Positions 24,566-43,800 of a DNA stretch of 64,000 nt are shown here, one piece after another. The stretch's first letter is position 1, and every line of letters begins with the position of its first letter. This DNA comes from Anabas testudineus (Eukaryota; Chordata; Actinopteri; Anabantiformes; Anabantidae): contig NC_046624.1 of assembly GCF_900324465.2 (NCBI RefSeq), positions 9,607,386-9,671,385 on the forward strand. The letters run 5' to 3'. The notes beneath the pieces were generated by a model. The model did not search any database. It was not told where the DNA came from and saw only the letters and a list, made by a program, of their open reading frames with translations. Position numbers and translations under genes: made by a program.

Positions 24566-25748
24566 AGGTCACTTAGCCAAGAAGGAGGAAACACCATCTC
24601 TGGCAGAGCTGAGGCAAATTCTCTGGACAGGCAGGAAGCCAGTGACACCCGTTAATCAAGTCTGGCCAAATCTGTATATTGGAGATGAGTGAGTAGAAAA
24701 AACACACTTTGTATGTTGTAACTTTTGTAAAAAAAAAAATATCAGTTTGTATGCGGTGTGTGTGCAGGTCTGTGGCGCGAGATAAAACCACACTCTCATC
24801 TCTGGGTGTTACTCACATACTGAATGCTGCAGCAGGTCGACACCACATCAACACGGGTCAGCAGTTTTACAGTGACCTTGAAGTGGAATACTACGGTGTT
24901 GAAGCTGCAGACCATCCTGAGTTTGACCTCCGACCTTTCTTCAGACCTGCTGCACAGTTCATAGACAGTGCTCTTAAGAAAAATGGTCAGTGTGCAATTA
25001 TGACACAATGTAAAGAGAAACATATATGCAGCTGTTGCACAAATGCATTTATTGTATTTCAACAACCCTTCTCAACAACATTCAGTATTTGTTCTATTTG
25101 TGTTGGATGGTGTTAATTTAATTATTTGAGCTGCACAGATTAAGGATAAAGACACACTGACACGGCTTTTTTTGCAATGTAATGATCCCCAACAGTTATT
25201 ATAATGCATTTATTGTCAACTTTGGATGGTTCATTCTGTCTTATTTCTGGTGAAAATAAACGAAATGTAAGAAAATAAATCAAATTTTTTCTAATCTGCT
25301 GTGAAAACGGCCCTTACTAGTTGAATAAATCAACCAATATTGTGATACATGCATTATTTTACTAATTATGACTTAGTATCTCATAATTATGAGATCTGGT
25401 CTCCACATTTTTTTTTCTTTTGTGAATGCAATGTGCTTTTAAGGGCCTGTTAAGTTGTAGACAATATTGAGAACAGTGGGAGGAAACTTATATAATCAAT
25501 AAATGTGTTTTCCAGGGAAGGTGTTTGTCCACTGTGCCATGGGTGTGAGCCGCTCTGGTGCCCTAGTTTTGGCGTATCTGATGATCTTCCAGGACCTGCT
25601 GTTAGTGGACGCCATAAATGCTGTGCGTCTGAACCGAGACATTGGACCCAACTCAGGATTCCTGCAGCAGCTCCGAGAGCTGGAGCTGAGTCTCTGGCCA
25701 CAGCGCAGACAGATAACAGAGGAGGACCACACTGACACTTCCTCATGA
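24566..25748 (+). CDS. Dual-specificity phosphatase domain, DUSP13B-like, unit 4; no start codon of its own seen
   Basis: Exons 24566-24688, 24768-24985 and 25516-25748 encode a complete phosphatase domain: [68 protein letters not shown] with the general acid, and the P-loop [18 protein letters not shown]. The remainder reads [14 protein letters not shown] and ends DTSS. It is closest to human DUSP13B ([28 protein letters not shown]). No ATG lies in frame upstream within the exon, and only 74 bp separate it from the stop of unit 3. The acceptor TTGCTACAG (ends 24565) is in the right phase to receive unit 3, so this is probably the second half of a two-domain protein or uses a distant first exon. 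Intron 2 (24986-25515) contains an 18-bp palindrome. Confidence 0.8.
25378..25395. repeat. Perfect 18-bp palindrome in AT-rich repeat-like DNA
   Basis: ATCTCATAATTATGAGAT equals its own reverse complement. It sits in AT-rich DNA (25240-25420) resembling the 'cataattatgaga' repeats common in fish introns. It may be a remnant of a small inverted-repeat element. Confidence 0.6.
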
Positions 25749-26092
25749 TGAACACATAAACATGCAGTTTCACCTTGACTGGCACCTGCTTTGTTTGAAT
25801 CCACATTTTCTCCTACAACAACCTATTTCGACAAATACAAAAGTCATCCCATGCTCATAGCTTGGCAAATGGTGGTAAATGCTAACTGATCCCTACACCT
25901 GTTCACATATTACAAATGACTCAACATTCAGCTCCTGCTAAATGTCTTTTGTTTTCTGGCATTTGGACTCATGAGTGAGTTTCTTTTCCACATATTATTT
26001 AGGAAAGTAATCACTGTCACGACTAAGAGCACATTTAGAAGGCTGCAAGAAAGCAACTGTGTGTCACGTTGTTAAAGTCAGGTGTTGTGGTG

Positions 26093-26264
26093 CAGCTGCC
26101 TAAAAATATCATGTTAAACACCGAGCCCGCGAGAGCAGTTACCATTCCAGATCTGTGTTTCAGTCTCTGTTCACAAGCAGCACACACCCACTGAGGAAAC
26201 GCTGAGACGCTGATCTGTGATCCTGCTCAGTAACTGATTTAAAACTTTAAACCTTAAGAAAGAG
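26093..26264 (+). promoter_or_regulatory. dusp29: dusp29 promoter and untranslated first exon with muscle-type sites
   Basis: A donor (AAGAG|GTAAGT) ends a leader exon at 26264. Upstream, an E-box CAGCTG (26093-26098) is followed two bases later by CTAAAAATAT (26100-26109), which fits the MEF2 consensus at all but the last position. E-box plus MEF2 pairs are typical of muscle genes, and mammalian DUSP29 is muscle-expressed. The matching acceptor (GTTTTCAG) ends at 26924, just before the start codon at 26942. Confidence 0.5.
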
Positions 26265-26941
26265 GTAAGTAATATTTTTCTTCAGTAAAACAAACAGTAG
26301 AAAGAGTTGTATGTATATTTGATTCTCTTTAAGCAACTCAGTTCATCCTGTGACATCACAACACTGTTTTACTTCTTTCTGTCTGAAAATGTGTGTGTAT
26401 ATAAAAAGTCACCAATTAAAAAAAATTAATGCATCAAAATACTTAGAATAAAATAAAATGTAATCACAAATAAATACAGTAGAGCATATTAAAAAGCAAC
26501 TGAATTATTATTTTGGTTTTTTTTTTGGCAATTTGTATAACAGCAATTTTAACTTCACACTTGCAGTGAAAAAGTATGTAATAAATAGGTTATGGCTCAT
26601 TTCATGTAGTTGTAAGCACATAAAAGGTAATTTATTCATTAACATAGAATTTATAATATATAAATACATATTTTGTGTTACAATTATTCCATATTGATTA
26701 CTACATTAGTGTGTTATGAACCATGTATTAAAGATGCATGTATGCTTATGAATAATACATTGGGAAACTTAACATGAAGTGTTACTGTTTAGTGACAAAA
26801 CTATTGTCACACTAATTTACAAGTTATGTATCTCAGAACTACTTTATGTCCCTAGATCCTCTCTCTATGTTAATATAATATACTGTATGCACGCCTTGGA
26901 GCAGGGTTCAGGGTGTGTTTTCAGGGCAGCAGAGGTGAGAC

Positions 26942-27770
26942 ATGGCCTCCTGTGTGAAGTCCAGAGGTAAAAACCCGTACACAGCGGTGCAGGTGGACCC
27001 AGACAGCGACTACATCACACCAGGAACATTAGAGCTAGAGCAGCTGTTCTGGGTCGGCACTGGGCCTCAGTATGCACACGTGAATGAGGTCTGGCCCCGT
27101 ATCTACATTGGGGACGAGTGAGTAAATGCAAACACAAAGCTCATGGTTTTTCAGCACAATTTTCTTATCTGGATAACGTCATAGCGAGTCTTTGTGCCAT
27201 TACATGAAAACAGAAAGACGGCTCTGGAGCAGCCTGGCCTGAGGGAGCTCGGTATTACACACGTCCTGAACGCAGCAGAAGGGAAGTGGAATAATGTCCT
27301 GACTGGTGCCAAATACTACAGCGACATAGACATCCAGTACTATGGAGTAGAAGCTGAAGACAAACCCTCCTTCAACATTTCACAGTACTTCTGCCCTGCA
27401 GCCCAGTTCATCCAAGAGGCCCTCAGTCACACACAGAGTAAGTTCTGGAGGAAATCACAATCTTTGATTCAGACCATTCACTTCACTTCTGAAACCATTA
27501 AATCTAACTCATTTTGTTCTAGACAAGGTCCTGGTGCACTGTGTGATGGGTCGGAGCAGGTCAGCCACTCTGGTCTTGGCGTACCTGATGATGAAACACA
27601 GTTTGACTGTGGTTGATGCTATTGAGCATGTGCGACAGCACCGTTGTATCCTGCCTAATCATGGCTTCCTGAAACAGCTGAGAGCTCTGGACATCACATT
27701 ACAGGAGGAGAAGCTGAGACAAAAAAAGACACATTCAGGAAGAGCAGAGTACAACATAGAGAAAATATGA
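26942..27770 (+). CDS. dusp29: Dual-specificity phosphatase 29 (formerly DUPD1), unit 5 of the array
   Basis: Atypical dual-specificity phosphatase of muscle. Exons 26942-27117, 27214-27437 and 27523-27770 splice in phase to 215 aa (human about 220). After the leader come [36 protein letters not shown] (human YCTPGAFELERLFW and YTHVNEVWPKLYIGDE), then [38 protein letters not shown] with the general acid, and the P-loop [19 protein letters not shown]. The Arg in MGRSRS is diagnostic for DUSP29 against DUSP13 (MGVSRS). [16 protein letters not shown] matches human CVLPNRGFLKQLRELD. A candidate AATAAA lies near 28163. Confidence 0.93.
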
Positions 27771-29695
27771 GAGTTTCCTACTTGAAATTTCCCTCAAATA
27801 ATCTCAGGTCTAACAAAAAACTATATTTGTCTAACTGTTGTAACTTATTGTTTCATGTCAGCCTAATACAATTAAATATAAAATGTGCTCTAAGGACTTT
27901 AAGGATGTTTATTTGTCATGCACTGCAGGCCAGTGCTGGTAGTGATCAGAGAATAGATAGCATTTCAACCGGGCTGTGATTCAGAATGACATACAAGATT
28001 AAATATTAATTCTGAATAAGAAACAAAATCAGATCACTGATGACATTATTCATGCTATTTGCAAAGAGGGTTCAATATTTTAACAGCAGGAGTGAATGTG
28101 TTGTCAGCAATTGTGTGTATACCAAAAAATTCATCAAGGGATTAAAACATCTAATTACATCATAAATAAAATATTTGCACAAATGAATTAAAGTCACAAA
28201 CTCAACATTGTAAGTTTTGTCGTCTTTATGCATCACAATCTGGCACAAAAATGGACAACTTGTGTGCTACTGAGAACATGAAAAGACATCACATCATGAT
28301 TTGGTATGAGAACATGTTAAGAAACAACCTATTTAAAGTCTTTTCTTTATATAAACAGACGTACACATTTCAAAACACCTCATATCTTATGATATTTTAT
28401 CGTATGTCTACAGTCTTAATGACTGTATTCAAGTATTCAGTGTTGTGTAAAACACAACATAACACAAACCCTGGCAAATACTGATGTTTTAAAATGTCTG
28501 GCCCAACATCTAACTTGAAATTTCTATTTCCATAAAACGTAAGCATGACTTTTTTCAAAGCCAACAGTCTCGCAGCGTATTCTCCGATGTTTCAAGAGAT
28601 CAACATTCAGCCAGAAACAGCAGTTTAACATAATTTTAAAGGCTGAAAAATTAACAGTAGAGAAAGCTCAATTTTAATGCCCTCTCCATTTCACACTATT
28701 GCAATACAATCTTTCTAACCTTATGTGCATTTTATGGAGGTCGTGCCTCCAACACAAGCCACCTTTAAACCCATCACGTCTAGCTTTTAAGCTTCCCTGC
28801 ACAGACAAATGTTCCCACTGTAGGCCTTTGATCATCTGCAGAGATAAAAGGCACTCATTACTAGAATGATCTGCCCAAAAAAACATGGTGAGGAAAAACT
28901 TTAATATCTGCAAGGCTGATGTTGAAGGTAACTTATGAATTTCATTGACACAGCACAGCTGACATTTAACAGTGATCATATGACTTATTGGGCAGAGGCT
29001 ATGACACATTTACAATGAGTGCACGTAAAAGAAAGAACATTTGGTTTAATAACTGGCCTGTTAGATTAAAACTAACTTAAATCATAATCAGGATTCATTC
29101 ATCTTAAAAAATGCAAAACAACCCATGACTGCACATTTTCAATGCAGTATCTAAAACCTGCAGTACCGTATGTGGTATCTTTTTCCTTAGTCCAATCTTT
29201 GTGTATAATGTATCCTCTCTTTGTGAAATCAGCCTCTCATGCTTTGATTCAGTCTCCAGGAGGAAGAAAAAAACAAAACAGCTTGTGATGTCACCACAAA
29301 TGCTCGCATCAGAGTCAGCTGAGTGCCAGAGCCAGAGGCCGGACGCCAGCAGTGAGGCACATTTTTGCATTTTGATACTTCGTGTGAAGCTAAATTATCC
29401 GATTGTGTTACCATAATATGAACACATCTCTCCACTGCCTCTTGGCTGCATGATCCTCTGGCGTCTCCAAGTGGAGACACAGAGACTGGCACACGTCAGG
29501 AGGCACCCAACCAACAACCGGTAAGAAGTTATGTGCGCATGGACAAAAAAATTACTATTGAAAGGTAGTTTCTTAAAACAATTTGTTCTAAAAAAATTAG
29601 TGGTGGTATTGGTGGAAAACAGCAGAGCTTATAGGTCAGAACTGTATTTGGCAGGATGAGGTTTTAGGCTGATGGTAAAGTTGACCGGAGAGTCA
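27771..29695. other. Intergenic between convergent dusp29 and adk
   Basis: AT-rich, with no protein similarity recognised. It must contain both 3' UTRs. In mammals KAT6B lies between ADK and DUSP29; nothing resembling it is present here. Confidence 0.55.
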
Positions 29696-36579
<6,884 letters not shown>

Positions 36580-37250
36580 CACAGCAGGACGGAGCACGTT
36601 GCAGTCACCTTAAAGCCGGTGGGAAAATGCGTCCAGCTGGGGGTTTACACCCGGAGCAGCGCCTCGCAGGAGACAGCATCCTCCCCCTGCGTTGTGTGAC
36701 GCCTTCACAGACCTCCACCAATCAGAAGCCGTACATTTTGTTACGTCATTGACTCTGTATGACGGTTTATTTTGTAATGAACGTAACTAATTATAATTAT
36801 AAGTAGCTTAAGTAATGGTGTTCACGATGAAAGGAAAAATATTATTAATATTATTGCATTACAGTTAGTTCAGCCACAAAGCAGCTTTCTAAAACCACTG
36901 TACATATGTGCAGTATGATGCAGATTTAGGAGACAGATTTAAAAAAAAAATGTTTTAATTTTAAAGACAAATGTTTCCCGCATGGATTTGGTGGAAGATG
37001 AACCTGAACTGATGCAACAAAATATGTCCCTTTATTTGTTTAATAAAAGTATTTGTATTAACATTAACTGCTATAAGCTTATGCTACGTAAATGTGTGTC
37101 TCGATTTCTTTTAGTTTGACCAAATAAAATACGTGCTTGTGTTTTTATCGGTTATAACCACAGTCATGTGTTAAGATAGCCGATCACCAAACTTGGGACA
37201 ACTTTTGCATGGATGGGACAGAACGACACCTGAAAGACGCTACCCAGGGT
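36580..37250. promoter_or_regulatory. Shared adk/ap3m1 head-to-head promoter region
   Basis: The adk ATG (36579, leftward) and the ap3m1 leader (rightward, donors at 37249 or 37539) face each other. The adk-proximal part is GC- and CpG-richer than the surroundings. CCAATCA lies at 36718-36724 and a CRE-like TTACGTCA at 36741-36748. ADK and AP3M1 are also linked head-to-head through a bidirectional promoter in mammals. Here the two start codons are 1.3 kb apart. Confidence 0.65.
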
Positions 37251-37893
37251 AAAAATCTGAGAAGGAAAATAGCTGCCCGCAAATGTCGCCTGATTAAAAA
37301 GTCGTTGCTACTTGAGAATATTTGAAACATGCGAAATATATTTTAGTTCTTTGCCAGTAATATTTTTCTTTATATTTATTCGTTTAGTGTTTATTATATT
37401 TTTTCGATGTGTGTTGTCACTACTGGTTAGGTTGTGTTTACGTGTGCATAAATCGTCAGGCGTCTGCTCAGCAGCCCATCCAAACCTGCCATATTGGCAC
37501 ATATTATACATTCTTGGCACAATCGACTGAAGTTAGCAGGTAAAACTTTTAATATGTCAAAGTTTGTACGTGTTATTGTTTATTTAGAACTTTCGTATCG
37601 CGTTGAATTTGTAGTTTATTTAATGTTTAGCCTTAATGGCAGTTTCCGTCGAAGTTGCCCGTCTCAAATTGCTAACTAGCCGCTGAAGTTACCTTAAGTT
37701 TGACAGGTTGACGGTAGGTAAATGTTGACAAACGATGCGGTTTTACAGTGTCATTTGCATTGTTTTGATTTGTGAGCTAATACATGTTTGATGAGGACTG
37801 AAGTTTAAAAAACAACTGCTGATGTAATTCTGCCATTCAGAAACACTGTGCACCACTAACAACAACAACAAACACCTCATTGTTGCAGCTGAG

Positions 37894-40707
37894 ATGATCC
37901 ACAGTCTGTTCCTGATTAACGTGTCGGGAGACATCTTCCTGGAGAAACACTGGAAGAGTGTCATCAGCCGGAGCGTGTGTGATTACTTTTTTGAGGCGAA
38001 GCAGAAGGCAGTGGACCCTGAAAATGTGCCCCCTGTCCTGCAGACCCCACACCACTATCTCATCACAATATTCAGGGGCAAGCTCTTCTTCCTCTCTGTC
38101 ATCCAGACGGAAGTCCCTCCACTGTTTGTCATTGAGTTCCTGCACAGGGTGGCAGACACATTTCAGGTGCTTTGCTAGATATATACGTCTGTTCTAACAT
38201 AGTTTCCCATAGAACCAACCTTAAACCAACTTTCAGGAAACCAACTTGGTGTTGTGACACCACTCCTAAGTAACAGAGTAAATCTGAGGGGTTCATGGGA
38301 ATGAATTTAAAAAAAAAAAGAAAGAGTGCTACACACATTTGAATTCTCACCTACACCCTTGTTTTTGTGAAAACTGAATAGTCTCTGTTTGAGAGAGACA
38401 ATACGAGAATTAGAGGTGAAAGCTTGTTCGAAGTTGTTGTTCATGCATGCTACGGTTTCATACTGGACAAGAAACTGCAGTAAGCATGTCTGACAATAAC
38501 ACTAAATTATTAATGTATGAATAGAGAACATAATCACTAATAGCCCTAATACACACTGCAGATTTTGACAAAGCAGAATGTGGCGACATATTGCTGTATG
38601 ACTTCGCTATTCTTTAATTTAGTCTATTCAAACCATGGTAAAGTGACGAAAGTAGTACTAGTAGTAAATACTTCAACACATACAAACACTTTCTTGGTTT
38701 TGGGTGTGATGTTGTTGGGCAGCATTTCCTCATAATGCAGAGCACAAAGGAAATGAAGGAGCTCCTCACAGCCACTGTATGTTAACGTTAAGGTTTATAA
38801 ATTGCACATGGTTTTATAGTGTGAAGTTAAAATGGCTGTGCAAAGTCGCATTTTGCATCTATGGCTATACATGAATATTGTCAAATTCAGTGTATTGTAT
38901 CTACAATGGAATTAGTTTTTTTTGCTTCAGCTTACAGTAACAGGTATTTTGTTGTGGACAGGACTACTTTGGTGAATGCTCAGAAAGTGTAATCAAGGAC
39001 AATGTGGTGACGGTGTACGAGCTGCTGGAGGAGATGCTGGACAACGGCTTTCCTCTAGCAACTGAGTCCAATGTCCTCAAGGAGATGATTAGGCCTCCCA
39101 CAATTCTGCGATCAGTTGTTAATACACTCACAGGTCTGTCACAGACTACCTCACCCTCTGTGCATTTGTCTCTAAACTACACTTAAAAAAATCTTTATGC
39201 AATGTTTATATGCACATTTATATTTTTGCCTTTGTTTCTTAGGAGGAAGTAATGTTGGTGATATGTTGCCAACGGGACAACTGTCCAATATCCCCTGGAG
39301 GCGAGCTGGTGTTAAATACACAAATAATGAGGCATATTTTGACGTCATAGAGGAAATAGATGCCATTGTGGACAAATCGGGTACAAATTATTATTGCGAG
39401 TTTGATCTCAATAGATGAAGAATGTATTGATAACATAAGTGCTGGCTGCCTTTCAAACATGTTTATATCTGCTTGAATGTTTCATATTTAGGCACAACGG
39501 TATTTGCAGAGATCCAGGGTGTAATTGAAGCCTGTGTGAGGCTCACTGGGATGCCTGATCTGACTCTGTCCTTTATGGTGAGTTAATTTCCTTCTATCCT
39601 TGTGTTTTTATTTATGTGTTGTGTGTTATGGCATCTGCATGTGCATTTCTGTGTAGTGTTATATTCACTCATCATTGTTGTTCAATCACAGAATCCTAGT
39701 CTTCTAGACGATGTGAGTTTCCACCCATGTGTACGGTTTAAGCGTTGGGAGTCGGAGCGTGTCCTCTCTTTCATCCCACCAGATGGAAATTTCTCACTCA
39801 TGTCCTATCACGTGAGCTCTCAAAAGTAAGCAGTGGGCCCACTACACTGTATGTCTTTTATCATAATTAAATACAAGAAAGGAAAAATACCCTAAAACTT
39901 TGGTTTTAAATAGGTGATCTAATTATACTGACAGTTAATTATGTGTTTTTTCTTTCCTCAGTCTTGTGGCCATCCCAGTGTATGTGAAGCAGAACATCAG
40001 TTTCTTTGAGACAGGCTCTTGTGGTCGTCTGGACATCACAATCGGACCCAAGCAGACCATGGGCAAAACAGTGGAGGGCTTGATGGTCACTGTCCACATG
40101 CCTAAAACAGTGCTCAGTGTCAACCTCACTTCAACACAGGGAAACTACACCTATGAACCTACTACTAAGGTGACCACACATACCAAGACATACCCAGTAA
40201 TTAGATTTTTGCACATACTCTGGACGGAAGTGGTGTAATTCCCCTCCAATGCTGTGGTGATATGGGGAAAATCAAACTAAAACTAAAACTTCGACCTTAC
40301 TCCATGACTATGTTTTGGTAGGTGTTGGTTTGGGACATTGGGAAACTAAACCCCCAGAAGCTTCCTAACCTGCGAGGCAGTCTGAGCATGCACATGGGAG
40401 CCCCCAAACCTGAAGAGAACCCTTCACTCAACATTGACCTGAAGATACAGCAGCTGGCCATATCTGGTAATCTTAGCTGGTCTAGATTAAAAATCCCCTG
40501 CATCCCTCTCCACCTCAGCTGTTGTGTTGGCGTTTTATTTTTCAGTTCAGTAGTCGACTCTGTATTTCCATTGATTTCTCACTTCTCTTCTCCTCCCTCT
40601 GTTCAGGTCTCAAGGTGAGTCGTCTTGACATGTATGGAGAAAAGTACAAGCCATTCAAAGGGGTCAAATATCTGACTAAAGCGGGAAAATTCCAAGTGCG
40701 GACCTGA
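37894..40707 (+). CDS. ap3m1: AP-3 complex subunit mu-1
   Basis: Medium subunit of the AP-3 adaptor, which sorts cargo from endosomes to lysosomes and lysosome-related organelles by recognising tyrosine-based signals. Eight coding exons (37894-38166, 38962-39133, 39243-39380, 39492-39577, 39692-39825, 39962-40169, 40322-40466, 40607-40707) splice in phase to 418 aa, the same length as human. Residues of about 1-140 are the longin-like domain (MIHSLFLINVSGDIFLEKHW, HYLITIFRGKLFF). The mu-homology domain follows (NIPWRRAGVKYTNNEAYFDV, DDVSFHPCVRFKRWESERVL, GRLDITIGPKQTMGKT) and the C terminus is KFQVRT. Similarity to human is nearly continuous. An untranslated leader exon ends at a donor at 37539 (TTAGCAG|GTAAAA); the start-codon exon begins at 37889. 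Confidence 0.98.
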
Positions 40708-40763
40708 GTAGTGACTGTCACAGGCCAAAGGTCAACAAACCAATGTGCCAAATAGGCAGCACA

Positions 40764-40802
40764 GTTACTACCCCTCTCAGGACCCCTGAGAGGGGTAGTG
40801 AC
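40764..40802 (+). other. ap3m1: Strong hairpin in the ap3m1 3' UTR
   Basis: ACTACCCCTCTCAGG (40767-40781) and CCTGAGAGGGGTAGT (40785-40799) are perfect inverted complements separated by a 3-nt loop. Three further pairs (one G-U) extend the stem to 18 bp. It lies about 57 nt after the stop codon, inside the expected 3' UTR. Confidence 0.85.
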
Positions 40803-43800
40803 CTAATCCTGCAGCTTATTGTTGTTAATGAATGATTTTGCATTCTAACAGATATTTATTCAGTGTTTAGCATTACATTTAAGTGACTGGATGGTATTTG
40901 TGGCCTGGAAAGGGAAGCCTTAATAATCTGTGTCCTTCTTTAAGTGCTATTAATTTCTATCCAGTTTATATGTGCAGTGTTGTATGAACCATTCCTTTGG
41001 AATATTTTGGATTTTTCTTTTTTATTATTATTATTTCTAACACCTTCTGAGTGTTGCCTAAGGGGAATATTTCCGTTTGAAAAGGGACACTCGCAGCTTG
41101 CCGCCTTGCTCCTCACTACTTAGCACCTATACAGTCTTATCTGCATGTTGCCTAAGAGAAAGCAGCTGTGCCTATGAAAGCCTTCTTTTACATAAGGTAG
41201 CCAGTTTTATACTTGCATATCTCTGTCTCTCTCTCTCTTTCTATCTATCTCTCTATGTTTATTTTTCGAAATGTAATGTATTATCACTTTCTGAGTAGCT
41301 GCAGTGATTCACTGTCAGTGCAAGTATTTTAACACATGCTCACTCTTCAATGTTGCCTTGTAAGGGTAGGTTAAAGTGCTTTGTAAAGCGCACACTACGG
41401 CACAAACGCCATGTTTTGGTGGCCTGAGGGAATATCTTAAAAATATCTCATATCTAGGGTACATAGTTTGATCCTCAGGGCCTAGAAACATGCCAGTGAT
41501 TCACACAGGCTGTGAGAACACATGTAAAAAGTACTCAGAAATCTCTGTTATCCTCACAAGTCTTGAATGCAACTTCTTTACTCAGCACAGCATTTGCACA
41601 ATCAGTTGTCCACATGAAATATACTAAAAGCTCTTGTATGAAGCTGAATCTGTATTTCAGTGTAAAAGATGCCTTAAAACTTTTTAAAATTATTGTGTTT
41701 GTGTTTGCTTCTTTCAGTCATTCTAACAGGATGGCTAAAGGGGTGGGGCTGGTAGATCTAGACTGAAATATCTACTAGTTATTACATATAAGGTCTGCAC
41801 GACAGCGCAGTGGTTAGCACTGTCGCCTCACAGCAGGAAGGTCCTTGATCTGACCCAGATAGCTGGGCCCTTTACAGCATGTGGTAAGTTTGCATGTTCT
41901 TGTTGTGCCTGTAGGTTTTTCCCATAGTCTGAAAACATTCAGGTAAAGTTGATCAGCGCTGCAGTTCGCAATTGACTGGCGGATGAGGATTGTGTTGCCA
42001 TAAAAGGTTCTACAGGTATTCAGGTATTCATGGTTGCCTGTGGTTGAATCCTGCTGACCAAGGATCCCCTGGCAACAACATAATATTGACAATGGTGTTT
42101 TTAGTTAAACCTAAAAAATAACAATGTGTTGATTGCAATTGAGTATTTATGACTTGAGCTCTTAAACGGTGAATTATTAGGCTGACTCTACTTATATTCG
42201 TCGTCATCAATCTTTTATTCTTCCAAGGCACAGCAGATGTGTTGGCAGGGCTAGAAGCTATCAGAATACATTCAAGGTGTGAAATGAACACATCAAGTAC
42301 ACACAAAACTATACCCTGTCACTGTCGGTGAGGGGTCAGTCACTGCTACATGCCCAGTAGGCCCAAATAAAGATGCAGTTTAGTGTCTGTGCTGCAATTC
42401 AGAGCTCTGTCTCCAAACATCATGAGGACGGCTCATTTGTACTGTCAGAGTGACGAAGCTTCACACGTACACACAGGCACACATGGACAAACACTGATAC
42501 GTTTGGCCAGCCATTGTTAAAAATATGTAGGCTGAAAAAAGTTGATGAAATACTGTTGAGGAAATTAAAATATGCATTCACTCATCTGGTTGCATATAAT
42601 ATTCAGATATCAGTTAGAAATCCTTCAACTGTTTAATTATCTTAAACAGAGAGGTTTTTTTTCAAAGTTTAGAGCTAAAAAACTAGACTGGCATTGATGC
42701 CAGAAAAAGGTTGTTTTTGCTCTCAAACCTCTGGGGGTTGTCAGTAAATCAGTGTTAAAAAGATGCTTCAGAGGATTGGTACTGGAACTACTGAGCCCAC
42801 GCATGGAGGAGAGTCTAAAAACACGATGCTGAGTAGCTGTCTAGAATTGGTTTTGATAAATTTTGACAAAAAGTGTGACAGAGATAGCACAAAAAAAAAC
42901 AAAAAAAATACAATTAGTTTCAAATATGCAAAGGAAAATAATCTGGGTTTAAGATAAATTCATCAGTCTTACAGTAATAAAACAAATCCTTTGGCATTGT
43001 TCACTACGAACGTTAAATAAAATTAAAACAAACTTAAAACATCTCCACTAACCCTGACCTTTACCTCACTGTCACATTTACTGCCGCTGTCAGGTGAAAT
43101 CCACTTTACTACTAAGTATGAACATTCCTGCAGTCAACATAAAATGCTTTTAATGTCCAACCATATATGTTTTTTAAGGTATACAATTGTTTTTGAAACT
43201 GTATGATTTGCCATTTATATCCATTCAAAGACGTTTTAGTAGTTCAAGTATAAACATCCCCAGACAGCAGTCATGATGTGTCACGTTTGAATATGTAGAT
43301 CTTCAATCACCAAAAGTAAACATGAAGATAGGAGAGACTCCACAATTTAGTGTCCAACTAAGTGAATAAAGCTCATAGTTGACTGTTGTCTATAAAACAA
43401 AGAACTGGTGTATATACAATAGACATTAAGAAACTCTCACTGAAAATAAAAACTGAATGAAAAGTAAACGTCCTCTAGAGGATAATATCTTTAGGTTGCA
43501 ATTTGCCTTAAAAAATAGAAAACATTTTCATGCAAAAAAAATATATATATTCCTGGGATTTAGATAAACTCTTGTAACACAACATACCAAAAATATATAT
43601 TCAAAACTGTCTCAGATTAGCCTGCGTGAATCCACAGTTACAGATAAAGGGAACTGGAGAGCAAAGCTGAACTCACTCCAATCAATGAAACCTGCTTGGT
43701 TTCAGCACCTTCACACACTCAAACTACAGTGGAGCTTTGACGGTTTCCTCTGATGAAGTGCACGTTTACTCAGGATGAGTATGCACATTGCTACTTCTAC

